Below are positions 42,721 to 53,128 of a stretch of 64,000 bases of DNA, one piece after another. The stretch's first letter is position 1. Every line of letters starts with the position of its first letter. A program made the position numbers and the translations under genes. Under the pieces are notes generated by a model. The model was not told where the DNA came from and made no database searches. It saw nothing but the letters and a program-made list of their open reading frames with translations. Source of the DNA: Pseudomonas taetrolens (GTDB lineage Bacteria > Pseudomonadota > Gammaproteobacteria > Pseudomonadales > Pseudomonadaceae); assembly GCF_900475285.1 (NCBI RefSeq), contig NZ_LS483370.1, positions 3,114,001 to 3,178,000 of the forward strand, in the 5' to 3' direction.

Positions 42721-44708
42721 GCGGTGGCTCCTGTCATGCCCAGTGCTTCACGCACGCGGCTTTTAACCTTGGTCCGGTAGCGGCGATCCATGGCCGCCAG
42801 TAAACCGCCAAACCCTGTCAGCAAACCGCCGAACCAGATCCAGCGGACAAAGGGCTTGACGTGAACCCGCACAGCCCACGCGCCATCACCCAGCGGCTCA
42901 CCCAGCGCCACATACAGGTCGCGGGTGAAACCCGCGTCGATACCGGCTTCGGTCATCATCGAGTTCTGCACGGTGTACAGGCGTTTTTCCGGGTGCAGCA
43001 CGCTGACTTCCTTGCCGTTGCGAATAACCCGCACCGTGCCTTTGTCCGAGGTGAAGTTCGGCCCTTCAAAATGTTTGGCCCCTTCAAACAGGAAGTGATA
43101 ACCGCCCAGCTCCATCGATTCGCCCGGGGCCAGGCGCAAGTCACGCTCGGCACTGTTCTGGCTCGACAGCACGACGCCCAGCGCGCAAACGGCGATGCCC
43201 AGGTGAGCGATCTGCATGCCCCAGTAGCTGCGGGTCAGGCTGCGTACACCCTTGACCAGGCCTTTGTGCCGGGTCTTGTCACCAATATCGCGCACACCGG
43301 CCAGCAGCACCCAGGCCGCCAGGGCAAAGGTCGTGATCACGGCCCAGTTGAAGTCGCCATAGGCCACTCCGGCAATTGCCGACAACGCCGCGGTGCCCAG
43401 CAAGACCGGGGTCAGCATGCCCAGCAGCCATTTGACCGGGGTGTCTTTCCAGCGCACCAGCATGCCCACGGCCATGACCACCATCAGCAAGCCCATCAGC
43501 GGAATGAACAGCGCGTTGAAGTACGGCGGGCCAACCGACATCTTGGCGCCACTGATGGCATCCAGAATCAGCGGGTACAGGGTGCCCAGCAGAATCATCG
43601 AAGCCGCTACCACCAGCACCAGGTTATTGCACAGCAACAACGTCTCGCGAGACCACAGTTTGAAGCTCACGTGGCTTTTCACCACCGGTGCGCGCAACGC
43701 AAACAGCGTCAGCGAACCGCCGACCACAAACAACAGGAAGATCAGGATAAACACGCCGCGCTCTGGGTCTGAAGCAAACGCATGGACCGAGGTCAGCACG
43801 CCGGAACGCACCAGGAAGGTCCCGAGCAGGCTCAAGGAAAATGCAGCAATCGCCAGCAGAACGGTCCAGCTCTTGAACACACCGCGTTTTTCAGTCACCG
43901 CCAGCGAGTGAATCAGCGCGGTGCCCACCAGCCAAGGCATGAACGAGGCGTTTTCCACCGGGTCCCAGAACCACCAGCCACCCCAGCCAAGTTCGTAGTA
44001 AGCCCACCAGGAGCCCAGGGTGATACCAATCCCCAGGAAAGCCCAGGCCACGATGGTCCACGGTCGTGACCAGCGGGCCCAGGCCGCATCCAGACGACCA
44101 CCGAGCAAAGCCGCAATGGCAAACGCGAAGGCTACAGAGAAGCCGACATACCCCATGTACAGCATCGGCGGGTGAACGATCAGGCCGATGTCTTGCAGCA
44201 ACGGGTTGAGGTCGTTGCCGTTAGCAGGAACCTGCGGCAACAGACGTGCGAACGGGTTTGAAGTCAGGATCAGAAACAGCAAAAAACCGATGCTGATCAT
44301 GCCCATGATCGACAACACCCGCGCCAGCATGACTTGCGGCAATTGGCGCGAGAAAATCGAGACCGCGAACGTCCAGCCGCCCAGAATCATCGCCCACAAC
44401 AACAGCGACCCTTCGTGGGCACCCCACACGGCACTGAACTTGTAGTACCACGGCAGCGCACTGTTGGAGTTGCTGGCCACATAGGCCACCGAAAAATCAT
44501 CGGCCATAAAGGCATAGGTCAGGCAGCCGAAGGAGAACAGCAGGAAAGCGAATTGCCCCCAGGCGGCGGGTTGCGCCAGGCTCATCCACAACTTGTCGCC
44601 ACGCCAGGCGCCGAGCAGCGGCACGATAGCCTGCACCACGGCAAAACACAGGGCCAGGATCATGGCCAGATGGCCAAGCTCGGGAATAAACAGTCCAGAC
44701 GTCATCAC
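42717..44708 (-). CDS. ccmF: Heme lyase subunit CcmF
   Basis: The 663-residue integral membrane protein has about 15 helices and the heme-handling WWD block [19 protein letters not shown] near residue 230. Conserved His residues are near [12 protein letters not shown] and in a later loop. It transfers heme from holo-CcmE to apocytochrome c. Its length is normal. It overlaps ccmE by 4 bp, in keeping with the tightly packed operon. Confidence 0.97.
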   Translation of the reverse strand: MMTSGLFIPELGHLAMILALCFAVVQAIVPLLGAWRGDKLWMSLAQPAAWGQFAFLLFSFGCLTYAFMADDFSVAYVASNSNSALPWYYKFSAVWGAHEGSLLLWAMILGGWTFAVSIFSRQLPQVMLARVLSIMGMISIGFLLFLILTSNPFARLLPQVPANGNDLNPLLQDIGLIVHPPMLYMGYVGFSVAFAFAIAALLGGRLDAAWARWSRPWTIVAWAFLGIGITLGSWWAYYELGWGGWWFWDPVENASFMPWLVGTALIHSLAVTEKRGVFKSWTVLLAIAAFSLSLLGTFLVRSGVLTSVHAFASDPERGVFILIFLLFVVGGSLTLFALRAPVVKSHVSFKLWSRETLLLCNNLVLVVAASMILLGTLYPLILDAISGAKMSVGPPYFNALFIPLMGLLMVVMAVGMLVRWKDTPVKWLLGMLTPVLLGTAALSAIAGVAYGDFNWAVITTFALAAWVLLAGVRDIGDKTRHKGLVKGVRSLTRSYWGMQIAHLGIAVCALGVVLSSQNSAERDLRLAPGESMELGGYHFLFEGAKHFEGPNFTSDKGTVRVIRNGKEVSVLHPEKRLYTVQNSMMTEAGIDAGFTRDLYVALGEPLGDGAWAVRVHVKPFVRWIWFGGLLTGFGGLLAAMDRRYRTKVKSRVREALGMTGATA

Positions 44709-45157
44709 TTAACCCCTTTCGCCGGCGCCGATTGACCACTTTCATTCAGCGCTTTGGTCACTTCGGGCGGCATGTATTTTTCGTCGTGCTTGGCCAGTAC
44801 CTCATCGGCCACCACCACACCCTCGGCATTGAGTTTGCCCAATGCGACGATGCCCTGCCCTTCACGGAACAGGTCGGGCAGGATGCCACGGTACTGGATG
44901 GTCACGGACTTATTGAAGTCGGTGACCACGAACGCTACGTCCAGCGAATCCCCGGAGCGTTTCAGCGAGCCGGCTTCCACCATGCCCCCGGCACGGATCC
45001 GGGTGTCCAGCGGCGCTTCGCCATTGGCGATCTGGGTCGGGGTGTAGAACAGGTTGATGTTCTGCTGCAAAGCGCTCAAGGCCAGGGCCACGGCAATGCC
45101 CACCCCTACCAGAATCGCCAGGATGATGATCAAGCGTTTTTTGCGCAGCGGATTCAC
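44705..45157 (-). CDS. ccmE: Heme chaperone CcmE
   Basis: The 150-residue protein has an N-terminal anchor ([20 protein letters not shown]) and an OB-fold domain. The conserved covalent heme His lies in [13 protein letters not shown] near residue 124, followed by a flexible tail. GTG 45157 (MNPLRKKRL) overlaps the ccmD stop; longer frames upstream are not supported. CcmE carries heme from CcmABCD to CcmF. Confidence 0.95.
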   Translation of the reverse strand: MNPLRKKRLIIILAILVGVGIAVALALSALQQNINLFYTPTQIANGEAPLDTRIRAGGMVEAGSLKRSGDSLDVAFVVTDFNKSVTIQYRGILPDLFREGQGIVALGKLNAEGVVVADEVLAKHDEKYMPPEVTKALNESGQSAPAKGVK

Positions 45158-45330
45158 TTCGAATTCTCCCGGCGCAAGCGTCGCGCCTCTTGTTGCAAAT
45201 AACGTCGGCGCGCCATGATCGGCAACGCCACGTTCACTCCCAGCACCGCCAGGCAAATGCCATAGGCCGACCAGACATACACCGCGTGATGACCCATGGC
45301 GATAAAGTCGCCAAATGAAGCAAAACTCAT
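45154..45330 (-). CDS. ccmD: Heme exporter protein CcmD
   Basis: This 58-residue protein starts [20 protein letters not shown] at ATG 45330. One helix ([22 protein letters not shown]) is followed by an Arg-rich cytoplasmic tail ([15 protein letters not shown]), exactly the CcmD pattern. It helps release holo-CcmE from the CcmABC complex. It overlaps ccmC and ccmE by 4 bp each. Confidence 0.92.
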   Translation of the reverse strand: MSFASFGDFIAMGHHAVYVWSAYGICLAVLGVNVALPIMARRRYLQQEARRLRRENSK

Positions 45331-46082
45331 CGCGCGCCCTCCAGAGCTTTTGAAACCTGCGCCTTGACCCAACTGCTGCGGGCCTCACGCTTCAGCACTT
45401 CCAGGCGCATGCGCAGCAGAACCACGGCCCCAAAGAAGCAATAGAACCCCAGCACCGTGAGCAAGAGCGGCAGCCACATTTCTGCGGGCATCGCCGGTTT
45501 TTCGGTAAGGGTGAAGGTCGCGCCCTGGTGCAGGGTGTTCCACCACTCCACCGAGTATTTGATGATCGGGATGTTGATCACACCGACAATCGCCAGCACC
45601 GCACAGGCCTTGGCCGCGCTGTCGCGATTGGTGATGGCATTGCCCAGGGCAATCAGGCCGAAGTACAGAAACAGCAGAATCAGCATCGAGGTCAGGCGCG
45701 CATCCCAGACCCACCATGAGCCCCAGGTCGGCTTGCCCCAAATGGCCCCAGTGACCAGCGCCAGGGCTGTCATCCAGGCGCCGATCGGTGCGGCGGACTG
45801 CAGCGCGATATCGGCAATTTTCATCTTCCAGACCAGCCCCACCACGCCGCAGACTGCCAGCATCACGTAACAGGACTGGGCCAGCATCGCCGCCGGAACG
45901 TGGATATAGATGATGCGAAAGCTATTGCCCTGCTGGTAGTCCGGTGGCGCAAACGCCAGGCCCCAGACCACCCCGACGCTGATCAGCAGCACGGAGGCAA
46001 TGCTTAGCCAGGGCAGCAGGCGCCCACTGATGGCATAAAACCATTTGGGCGAGCCCAGTTTGTGAAACCAAGTCCAGTTCAT
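45327..46082 (-). CDS. ccmC: Heme exporter membrane protein CcmC
   Basis: The 251-residue protein has six membrane helices and the WWD signature [20 protein letters not shown] near residue 125. Flanking conserved His residues lie in [11 protein letters not shown] and in the [11 protein letters not shown] segment. It loads heme onto CcmE. ATG 46082 ([12 protein letters not shown]) is preferred over the frame start at 46112. A gap of 89 bp separates it from ccmB, the only real gap in the operon. Confidence 0.95.
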   Translation of the reverse strand: MNWTWFHKLGSPKWFYAISGRLLPWLSIASVLLISVGVVWGLAFAPPDYQQGNSFRIIYIHVPAAMLAQSCYVMLAVCGVVGLVWKMKIADIALQSAAPIGAWMTALALVTGAIWGKPTWGSWWVWDARLTSMLILLFLYFGLIALGNAITNRDSAAKACAVLAIVGVINIPIIKYSVEWWNTLHQGATFTLTEKPAMPAEMWLPLLLTVLGFYCFFGAVVLLRMRLEVLKREARSSWVKAQVSKALEGAR

Positions 46083-46171
46083 CACGCTGTTTCCATCACG
46101 GTGCCAGGACACGGCCTGTACGGGCCGTTATCAAAGCCAGGGTCTTTACTGGTCCGTTGGACCAGACCTCA

Positions 46172-46840
46172 TTATTCGCCGACGCTGATTTTCAGTCCGG
46201 CAGCTATTGCAAAAGGTGTCAGGGTTACGGCCAGGGCGGTCAGGCTGCCCAGCCAGAGCAGATAACCCGTCGCGGGCATTCCCTGGAGGGCGGCTTGCAG
46301 GGCGCCACTGCCAAGAATCAACACCGGGATATACAGGGGCAGAATCAACAATGCCAGTAACAGACCGCCGCGCTTGAGGCCGACTGTCAGCGCCGCGCCC
46401 ACGGCCCCGAGCAGGCTCAACACCGGTGTGCCAAGCAGCAACGACATCAGCAGTACTGGCAGGCAGGCTACCGGCAGTCCCAGCATCAACGCCAGCAGCG
46501 GCGACAGAATGACCAGCGCCAGGCCGGAAAACATCCAGTGTGCCAGCACTTTGGCCAGCACCAGTAGCGCCAGAGGGTGCGGCGAAAGGACCCACTGCTC
46601 TAGCGAACCGTCCTCGAAATCACTGCGAAACAGCCCGTCCAGCGAGAGCAGAACCGATAAAAGTGCTGCCACCCAGAGCAACCCCGGAGACAAGGTTTGC
46701 AACAATTGAGTCTCGGGCCCGACCGCCAGGGGAAACATGGCGATCACAATCGCGAAGAACACCAGCGGATTGGCCAACTCGGCAGGACGCCGGCACAACA
46801 GGCGCGCCTCACGCGCCAGTAATACGCCAAACACATTCAT
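46172..46840 (-). CDS. ccmB: Heme exporter membrane protein CcmB
   Basis: The 222-residue protein has six helices; typical segments are [20 protein letters not shown] near the N-terminus and [24 protein letters not shown] in the second loop. It forms the ABC-type complex with CcmA that drives CcmE release. ATG 46840 overlaps the ccmA stop by 4 bp. Confidence 0.95.
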   Translation of the reverse strand: MNVFGVLLAREARLLCRRPAELANPLVFFAIVIAMFPLAVGPETQLLQTLSPGLLWVAALLSVLLSLDGLFRSDFEDGSLEQWVLSPHPLALLVLAKVLAHWMFSGLALVILSPLLALMLGLPVACLPVLLMSLLLGTPVLSLLGAVGAALTVGLKRGGLLLALLILPLYIPVLILGSGALQAALQGMPATGYLLWLGSLTALAVTLTPFAIAAGLKISVGE

Positions 46841-47472
46841 AAAGCCCATCGCCCCAGGTCGATATCGCGGTAACCGGCCGGCATCCGGGTCAACGTATGG
46901 TGAGTGGTGAGCACCACCATGCCGCCACGTTCGCAGTGGCCGGCCAGGTGTTCTTCAAGTTGCGCCACACCGTGTTTGTCGAGCGCTGTAAACGGTTCGT
47001 CAAGGATCCACAAGGGCGGGCTGTCCAGATACAGGCGGGCCAGGGCCACCCGTCGCTGCTGGCCGGCCGACAGCGTGTGGCACGGCACATCCTCAAATCC
47101 GCTGAGGCCGACTGCGGCCAGCGCTGCCCAGATCGCCTCGCGGCTGGCAGGACGGTGCAAGGCACATAACCAGGCGAGGTTTTCTTCGGCCGTGAGCAGG
47201 TCCTTGATCCCGGCAGCATGTCCGATCCACAGCAGGTTGCTGGTCAGTTGCGCACGCTGGTTGCCCAGGGCCTGGCCGTTGAGCCGGACTTCGCCCGCCG
47301 TCGGCTGCATCAGGCCCGCCAACAATCGCAGCAGGCTGGTTTTGCCACTCCCGTTGGGGCCGCTGATTTGCAACATGTCACCGCTGGACAGACGCAATTC
47401 GAGGTTCTCGAACAACATCCGCCAATCACGCTCACAGGCGAGTGCTACGGCTTCTAGAAGAGGGCTGGTCAC
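46837..47472 (-). CDS. ccmA: Heme exporter ATPase CcmA
   Basis: The 211-residue ABC ATPase has Walker [10 protein letters not shown] near residue 37, the signature [11 protein letters not shown] near 134 and Walker [13 protein letters not shown] near 154. GTG 47472 ([16 protein letters not shown]) has AAGG about 11 bases upstream; a TTG at 47496 is an alternative. It is the first gene of the ccmABCDEFGHI operon. A TATAAT element on the minus strand at 47616-47611 could be its -10, but no good -35 is visible. Confidence 0.95.
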   Translation of the reverse strand: MTSPLLEAVALACERDWRMLFENLELRLSSGDMLQISGPNGSGKTSLLRLLAGLMQPTAGEVRLNGQALGNQRAQLTSNLLWIGHAAGIKDLLTAEENLAWLCALHRPASREAIWAALAAVGLSGFEDVPCHTLSAGQQRRVALARLYLDSPPLWILDEPFTALDKHGVAQLEEHLAGHCERGGMVVLTTHHTLTRMPAGYRDIDLGRWAL

Positions 47473-47663
47473 GTAATTGAGGCCTTCACGGTTCAAGTCG
47501 GCTCAGGCTCGGCCGTTAAAGTGATGCAGGATAAATGCATTTGCGGCCCGTTTCAGGGAGCTGGATCAAACAATGGTGATGTTTTTAGGCTCCTTGAACA
47601 ACGGGGCCGCATTATACATGCCATGTCCTACTCTAAAGATGGCAATTTCGACAGGTTGTAACG

Positions 47664-49235
47664 ATGAAAGCCGACATGAATATTCCACCTCTTCCGTCAG
47701 CCGTGCCAAACGGCCCACGGCCCGCCCTGAGCGGTGGTGACGTGCTCACCTTGTTGCAACCCCTCGAAGGCCTGATCAGCCCCGGTCACCGCGCCACCGC
47801 TGAAGTGTTATCGCTCAAGCAGGGTGAACTGGCCTTCCAGCTATTGCTTAAGTTGACCCTTGAAAGCGGGCGCCAGGCAAACGTGCATGTCAGCAGCAGC
47901 CAACCCCTGCCGCTGGGTACGCTACTGAGCGTGAGTCAACCCACGGCAGGCAGCCTGGCCATCAGCGTACAACAGGCATTGAGTCACCAGGCAAACGCCC
48001 TCACCCGCCTGGATACGCAACAGCTGCCACCGGGCACTTTGCTACAAGGCAAGGTGCTGAGTGCTCAAGTGCTGGCACAGGCAAACGGCGGACCGACGAT
48101 CTACCGCTCGCTGGTGACGCTGCTCAACAGCGCCCTGAGCACCCGCACCCTGATGCTGGACAGCCCGCAACCCTTGCGGGTCGGCAGCTTGCTCAGCGCC
48201 CGGGTAGAAGACGCCCACACCCTGAAGTTCGTCTCGCTCGGCGGGCGTCAGGATCAACTGGCCGTGACCCAGCAACTGGCCCGGCAACTCAGCCGCCAAG
48301 GCTCGCTGGAAGGTCTGCTGAGCGCCCTGCAAAAACTGCCCGCCCACCAAAACCTTCCCATCGGTCTGCGCACCTCGGTTGAAGCCCTGCTGACGGGGCT
48401 GCCGACACCGCAGCAACTGGGCGACCCCAAGACCTTGAGCAACGCCTTGCTCAACAGCGGTGCCTTTCTGGAAGCCCGGCTGCTCAATGGCGAAGGTCGC
48501 GCACTGACGCCGGATCTCAAGGCCAGCGTGTTACGCCTGATTGCCCAGATCCTGCCCGGCGTCCCGGCCAACCCCGGTTTCAATCCGGCCGTCGCCGCCA
48601 GCGTTCAGGCCCAGGCCATGCCGACCTTTGTTCGCAATGCTCTGGGCATGCTCGGCCAGATCAGCGCCAAAGCCCAGCCCGGTGGCTTTCCGCTGCCACA
48701 ACGGGCGCTGCAAAATACCGACAACGAAGACAGCCTGGAAAGCCTGCTGAAACTGGCGGCAGCCGCGCTGTCCCGCCTGCAAAGCCATCAACTGTCCAGC
48801 CTGGAACAAAGCGGACGCACCCCCGACGGCAATCTGCTGACCACCTGGCAGCTGGAAATCCCGATGCGCAACGCCCACGACATCGTGCCGCTGCAGGTCA
48901 AGCTCCAGCGAGAAGAGCCCCCCGAAAAAGAATCAGCAGAAACCCCGCAAGCACGCGCAATCAAGGACCCTCTGTGGCGGATCGAACTGGCCTTCGACCT
49001 CTCACCCCTGGGCCCGCTGCATGTTCAGGCGCAATTGCTGCGCGGCAACCTCTCGGGCCAGCTCTGGGCACAACGGGCTTTTACCGCCGAACTGATTGCC
49101 AGCCAACTGGGCGAATTGCGTCAACGTTTGAACGATGCCGGGTTAAGCGTGACCGATCTCGATTGCCACCAAGGCACCCCGCCAGACAGCGGCCCCACCC
49201 AACTCGAACAACGCTGGGTCGACGAAACCGCATGA
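47664..49235 (+). CDS. FliK-like hook-length control protein
   Basis: The 523-residue protein is rich in Gln, Leu and Ser, with long helical repeats in the N-terminal 350 residues. A C-terminal domain (about 395-500: WQLEIPMRNAHDIVPLQVKLQ, DPLWRIELAFDLSPLGPLHVQAQLLRGNLSGQLWA) resembles the FliK C-terminal (Flg_hook) domain that switches export specificity. The main fliK of pseudomonads lies elsewhere with hook and export genes; this paralogue is paired with an FlhB-C-like gene, sharing ATGA. It may act on the flagellar export gate. The start is ATG 47664 or 47676. Confidence 0.75.
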   Translation: MKADMNIPPLPSAVPNGPRPALSGGDVLTLLQPLEGLISPGHRATAEVLSLKQGELAFQLLLKLTLESGRQANVHVSSSQPLPLGTLLSVSQPTAGSLAISVQQALSHQANALTRLDTQQLPPGTLLQGKVLSAQVLAQANGGPTIYRSLVTLLNSALSTRTLMLDSPQPLRVGSLLSARVEDAHTLKFVSLGGRQDQLAVTQQLARQLSRQGSLEGLLSALQKLPAHQNLPIGLRTSVEALLTGLPTPQQLGDPKTLSNALLNSGAFLEARLLNGEGRALTPDLKASVLRLIAQILPGVPANPGFNPAVAASVQAQAMPTFVRNALGMLGQISAKAQPGGFPLPQRALQNTDNEDSLESLLKLAAAALSRLQSHQLSSLEQSGRTPDGNLLTTWQLEIPMRNAHDIVPLQVKLQREEPPEKESAETPQARAIKDPLWRIELAFDLSPLGPLHVQAQLLRGNLSGQLWAQRAFTAELIASQLGELRQRLNDAGLSVTDLDCHQGTPPDSGPTQLEQRWVDETA

Positions 49236-49555
49236 ATACACCGCCCGAACCGCGCCAGGCGATCGCCCTCAAATACGACGGCAAGCACGCCCCTACTCTC
49301 ACCGCCAAAGGGGACGACGAACTGGCTGCCGCCATTCTTGAATGCGCCCGAGCGCACGAGATACCGATCTATGAAAACGCCGAACTGGTCAAATTGCTGG
49401 CGCGCCTGGAACTGGGAGACAGCATCCCGCGGGAGCTGTACCTGACCCTGGCCGAGATCATCGCGTTTGCCTGGCAACTCAAAGGCAAGTTCCCGGTGGG
49501 ATTTGATCCGGATGCGGGGACGCCGGAGCGGGATTGCACGGATCACGATCAGTAG
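49232..49555 (+). CDS. Stand-alone FlhB C-terminal-like protein
   Basis: The 107-residue protein aligns with the cytoplasmic domain of FlhB/YscU export switches after the autocleavage site: AIALKYDGKHAPTLTAKGDDELAAAI, then EIPIYENAELVKLLARLELGDSIPRELYLTLAEIIAFAWQLKGK. The NPTH cleavage motif and all membrane helices are absent. Separate FlhB-C-like genes of this kind (FlhX in Helicobacter, YlqH in Bacillus) can act with FlhB. It overlaps the FliK-like gene by four bases (ATGA), so translation is coupled. Confidence 0.88.
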   Translation: MNTPPEPRQAIALKYDGKHAPTLTAKGDDELAAAILECARAHEIPIYENAELVKLLARLELGDSIPRELYLTLAEIIAFAWQLKGKFPVGFDPDAGTPERDCTDHDQ

Positions 49556-49621
49556 CCGCTGCCGCAGGCCGGGTAAAGACCCGAAAGGCCTTCAGGTTGC
49601 CTGCGGCGTTGACGATGCGCT

Positions 49622-50014
49622 TCAGCCTTTGTGCATTTTGCGCATCAGTTCGGCTTCGGCCTGGGTCAGGCCGCAGGAGTGGGTCAGCTCTTCGACACTG
49701 GCGCCCATGCTCACCAGACGCGCCGCCTGGGTGAAGGACAGGCTGGTGGGGTCGCGCTGTTCGAGTAGCGTCAGTTTCTCGGGCAACGGCGCCAGCACCG
49801 CACGCAGCTGATGCAAGTCTTCACCCATTTGCACGGTGCCGTTCTGGTAGGTGTCCAGACGGCGAGCCAGCTCCCTGATACGCCGATCACGCAGCGCATC
49901 GCCCGCCGCCTGTTGCGCTGCGATCACGCGCTGACCGCGCACATGGGACACGAACACCCACAAGGTCACTGCCCATAGCAGGCCCAGGACGATTACCGCC
50001 GCCTCAAGCATCAA
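49622..50014 (-). CDS. DUF2802 family protein
   Basis: The 130-residue protein has an N-terminal membrane helix (EAAVIVLGLLWAVTLWVFV), a predicted coiled coil (about residues 35-85) and the C-terminal SFTQAARLVSMGASVEELTHSCGLTQAEAELM block typical of DUF2802. It immediately follows cheW, ending the chemotaxis run. The role is unknown; its constant place after cheW in pseudomonads suggests a link to motility. Confidence 0.85.
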   Translation of the reverse strand: MMLEAAVIVLGLLWAVTLWVFVSHVRGQRVIAAQQAAGDALRDRRIRELARRLDTYQNGTVQMGEDLHQLRAVLAPLPEKLTLLEQRDPTSLSFTQAARLVSMGASVEELTHSCGLTQAEAELMRKMHKG

Positions 50015-50494
50015 TCAGAAGTTCTCCAGATCCGACCATTCTTCTTCGCTCATCATTTTGTCCAGCTCAACCAGAATCAGCAGTTCGCCGTTCTTGTTGC
50101 ACACGCCCTGGATAAACTTGGCCGACTCGTCGTTGCCCACATTCGGCGCAGTTTCAATTTCAGACTGACGCAGGTAAACCACCTCCGCCACGCTGTCGAC
50201 CAGAATACCGACCACTTGCTTGTCGGCTTCAATAATCACAATGCGCGAGTTGTCGGTAATTTCGCTGTTCATCAGGCCAAAACGCTGACGCGTATCTATG
50301 ACCGTCACCACGTTGCCGCGCAGATTGATAATGCCCAGCACGTAGGATGGTGCACCCGGCACCGGAGCGATTTCGGTGTAGCGCAGTACTTCCTGCACCT
50401 GCATCACATTGATGCCGTAGGTTTCGTTGTCCAGCTTGAAGGTGACCCATTGCAGGATCGGATCTTCGGAACCCTGTGCGGCTGATTGTTGCAT
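50015..50494 (-). CDS. cheW: Chemotaxis coupling protein CheW
   Basis: The 159-residue protein is a single CheW domain with short tails. LQWVTFKLDNETYGINVMQVQEVLRYTEIAPVPGAPSYVLGIINLRGNVVTVID is diagnostic, and IVIIEADKQVVGILVDSVAEV follows. It links receptors to CheA. ATG 50494 (MQQSAAQGSED) is used, with CAGAGGTTTGGGT upstream; the longer frame is spurious. It lies one base from the DUF2802 gene. Confidence 0.95.
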   Translation of the reverse strand: MQQSAAQGSEDPILQWVTFKLDNETYGINVMQVQEVLRYTEIAPVPGAPSYVLGIINLRGNVVTVIDTRQRFGLMNSEITDNSRIVIIEADKQVVGILVDSVAEVVYLRQSEIETAPNVGNDESAKFIQGVCNKNGELLILVELDKMMSEEEWSDLENF

Positions 50495-50562
50495 ACCCAA
50501 ACCTCTGACTAAAAAACCGCGGGTGCGGTGTGTACGGTCTGACCGCGGCCAAGGCCCGGTCG

Positions 50563-51324
50563 CTATTTGTCTGTGCCTGGCGCAACGGCAGTGTCTTTGT
50601 GCTTGAGCGCACCGCTGGCGATCAATTGCGCCAGCTGCGTTACATCCAGCAGCGCGCACATGTGCTCAATCACAGTGCCCGCCAGCCACGGACGCTGCCC
50701 GCGGCGGGTGCGCCATTTGATCTGGTCGGGGTCCAGGCGCAACGAACGGCTGACCTGATGCACCGCCAGCCCCCAGTCATGACCTTGAACCGAAATTACG
50801 TATTGCAGGCCGTCGCGAAAATCCTCGCGGTAGCGCTCGGGCATCACCCAGCGCGCCGTATCCAGCACATTGAGGTTGCCGCTCTGGCTGGGCAGTATTC
50901 CCAGGAACCAGTCAGGGTGCCCGAACAACGGCGTCAGCTCGCGCCCGGTCAGGGAGTGGATCGAACCCAGGCACACCAGCGGCGCCGCCAGCGTCAGCCC
51001 GGCCACATCGAACAATAAACACTCGAAGGGCTCGGCGGCCCACGCGGGTCGACCGTCATCAGGCACCGGCACCCAAGGCCGGGGCGGTTCTGCCAAGGGC
51101 TGGGTCAGAGCCGGCAACTGCACCGGCATCGCCGGCGGTACCACACGGGCATCGCGCACCTGCTCTTCAAGCACGGCGGCGGCAAACTCGTCCAGCAACG
51201 GGGCGTGCGGCTCAGGCGACGGCAACGCTTCAGTCGCGTCTTGCAGCAACTCATCGAGATAGGACTGCAATGCCAACTGCGGACGGCTGGCGAGAGCGAC
51301 TGGCGGCTTCATGAGGTGACCCAT
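50563..51324 (-). CDS. parP: CheW-domain polar array protein ParP
   Basis: The 253-residue protein has a Pro/Ala-rich N-terminal half (about 1-95) and a C-terminal CheW-like domain (FECLLFDVAGLTLAAPLVCLGSIHSL, then WFLGILPSQSGNLNVLDTARWV). The order parC-parP-cheW matches the system in which ParC and ParP place chemotaxis arrays at the pole and ParP binds CheA (known from Vibrio and Pseudomonas). ATG 51324 has AGGA 7 bases upstream; ATG 51312 is possible. Confidence 0.85.
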   Translation of the reverse strand: MGHLMKPPVALASRPQLALQSYLDELLQDATEALPSPEPHAPLLDEFAAAVLEEQVRDARVVPPAMPVQLPALTQPLAEPPRPWVPVPDDGRPAWAAEPFECLLFDVAGLTLAAPLVCLGSIHSLTGRELTPLFGHPDWFLGILPSQSGNLNVLDTARWVMPERYREDFRDGLQYVISVQGHDWGLAVHQVSRSLRLDPDQIKWRTRRGQRPWLAGTVIEHMCALLDVTQLAQLIASGALKHKDTAVAPGTDK

Positions 51325-51396
51325 TCAACGGTCCTGCGAGACAGGCCTGTGGTGGTTATCGGCCGCGCAGCGCAGATACTTGAATGCACGGTCACG

Positions 51397-52185
51397 TCAA
51401 ACGGCCTGCGGCGCAAGTTGACGGGTCAATAATTGCTTGAGCAAGGCACGATAGGCGACAACGCCACGGCTTTTGCCATCGAACTGCGAAGGCGTCTGCC
51501 CTGCCCGGCTGGCATCGCGCAGCCGGGTATCGACCGGAATGAAGCCCTGCCACAGCGTGTCCGGGTAATGATCACGCAAATGCCGCAGTGTGCTCATTGA
51601 TGCTTGGGTGCGACGGTCGAACAGGGTCGGTACCACGCAAAACGGCAGCGCCTGGTTGCGTGAGCGGTTGATCATCGTCAGGGTGTGCACCATGCGCTCC
51701 AGGCCTTTGACAGCCAGGTGTTCGGTTTGCACCGGGATCACCAGTTGCTGGCTCGCCGCCAGTGCATTGACCATCAGCACGCCCAGCAACGGCGGGCTGT
51801 CGATAATGGCGTAGTCATAGTCCTGCCACAGCTGCGCCAGGCCACGGGCAATCACCAGCCCCAGGCCACTCTGCCCCGGCGACTGGCGCTCCAGCGTCGC
51901 CAGCGCGGTGCTGGAAGGCAGCAAGGCAATCTGTTCATGGCTGGTGGGCAACAGCAATTGCGCCGTCATGCCCTGCGGCACCTGCCCCTTGTGCAAGAAC
52001 AAGTCGTAACTGCTCTGTTCCAGGGCGTCGGGGTCGTAACCGAAATAACTGGTCATGGAACCGTGGGGGTCGAGATCGACCACCACCACGCGCTTGCCCG
52101 CCTCAGCCAGCAAACCGGCCAGAGCGATGGATGTGGTGGTCTTGCCGACTCCACCTTTTTGATTGGCTACTGCCCAGACTCTCAT
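51397..52185 (-). CDS. parC: ParA-family ATPase ParC of chemotaxis arrays
   Basis: The 262-residue ATPase begins MRVWAVANQKGGVGKTTTSIALAG with the deviant Walker A (KGGVGKTT). It has VVVVDLDPHGSMTSYFGYD and AIIDSPPLLGVLMVNALAAS later, as in ParA/Soj proteins. Its place between motD and parP identifies it as the chemotaxis ParC rather than a chromosome-partition ParA. Confidence 0.92.
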   Translation of the reverse strand: MRVWAVANQKGGVGKTTTSIALAGLLAEAGKRVVVVDLDPHGSMTSYFGYDPDALEQSSYDLFLHKGQVPQGMTAQLLLPTSHEQIALLPSSTALATLERQSPGQSGLGLVIARGLAQLWQDYDYAIIDSPPLLGVLMVNALAASQQLVIPVQTEHLAVKGLERMVHTLTMINRSRNQALPFCVVPTLFDRRTQASMSTLRHLRDHYPDTLWQGFIPVDTRLRDASRAGQTPSQFDGKSRGVVAYRALLKQLLTRQLAPQAV

Positions 52186-52235
52186 TCAGTTGTTCCTCCC
52201 GGCTATGGCTGTGCCGGCCGAGAATTGACATGCAC

Positions 52236-53126
52236 TTATAGGGTTGGCGACGGGGAATTGACGGCATTCCCACGAACCAGTGACTGTACGGGCGGCGGTG
52301 CAGTTTGTGTGCCAGCCCGCTTCAAGGCGGCATCCGGTGTGGCATTCGCCGTACCGGTTCCGGTCAGGCTGCGTCGCACTTCCAGGTTGCGCGACACCAC
52401 CAGCACCACCCGGCGATTGAGTGCGCGCCCCTGCGCCGTGGCGTTATTGGCCACCGGCTGAAACTCGCCATAGCCCACCGACGCCATGCGCCCGGGGTTC
52501 ACACCCTGCATCGCCAGCATGCGCACGATGCTCGCCGAGCGGGCCGACGACAGCTCCCAGTTCGTGGGGTATTGCGCGGTGCGAATCGGCTGATTGTCGG
52601 TAAAACCTTCTACATGGATCGGGTTGTCGAAAGGTTTGAGAATCGCGGCCACCTTGTCGATGATGGAAAACGCCAGATCACTGGGCATCGCATCACCGCT
52701 GCCAAACAACAAACTGGAGTTGAGTTCGATCTCGACCCACAGCTCATTGCCGCGCACCGTCAATTGTTTGGACGCGAGCAGGTCACCGAACGCGGTGGTG
52801 ATGTCATTGGCAATGGTTTTGAGCGGGTCGTCGGGGTTTTGCCCAAGGCCTGCGTCGCTCAGTTCGCTGTCTTTGACCAGTGGCTGGGCGGGCTTCATGG
52901 TCCGGGCGCGCTCATCCCCGAGCGGGATCGGCTTGACGCTGCGCTCGGCATCATTGAACACCCCGAGCAAGGCCTCGGAGACCACCTTGTACTTGCCTTC
53001 GTTGATCGATGAAATCGAATACATGACCACAAAAAAAGCGAATAGCAAGGTGATGAAGTCAGCGTAGGACACCAGCCAGCGTTCGTGATTTACAGGCTCT
53101 TCATCCTGGCGACGACGGCGACTCAT
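52236..53126 (-). CDS. motD: Flagellar stator protein MotD
   Basis: The 296-residue MotB-type protein has a basic N-tail (SRRRRQDEEPVNHERWL), one membrane helix with the proton-channel Asp (YADFITLLFAFFVVMYSISS) and a periplasmic OmpA-like peptidoglycan domain (VEGFTDNQPIRTAQYPTNWELSSARSASIVRML). The C-terminal tail is Ala/Pro-rich. It forms the MotCD stator with the adjacent motC product, used for swarming in P. aeruginosa. Confidence 0.94.
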   Translation of the reverse strand: MSRRRRQDEEPVNHERWLVSYADFITLLFAFFVVMYSISSINEGKYKVVSEALLGVFNDAERSVKPIPLGDERARTMKPAQPLVKDSELSDAGLGQNPDDPLKTIANDITTAFGDLLASKQLTVRGNELWVEIELNSSLLFGSGDAMPSDLAFSIIDKVAAILKPFDNPIHVEGFTDNQPIRTAQYPTNWELSSARSASIVRMLAMQGVNPGRMASVGYGEFQPVANNATAQGRALNRRVVLVVSRNLEVRRSLTGTGTANATPDAALKRAGTQTAPPPVQSLVRGNAVNSPSPTL

Positions 53127-53128
53127 GA

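Noticed and set aside
47473..47663. Possible small gene between ccmA and the FliK-like gene
   Set aside because: No open frame with a ribosome-binding site is present; the stretch looks like a divergent promoter region with a minus-strand TATAAT.
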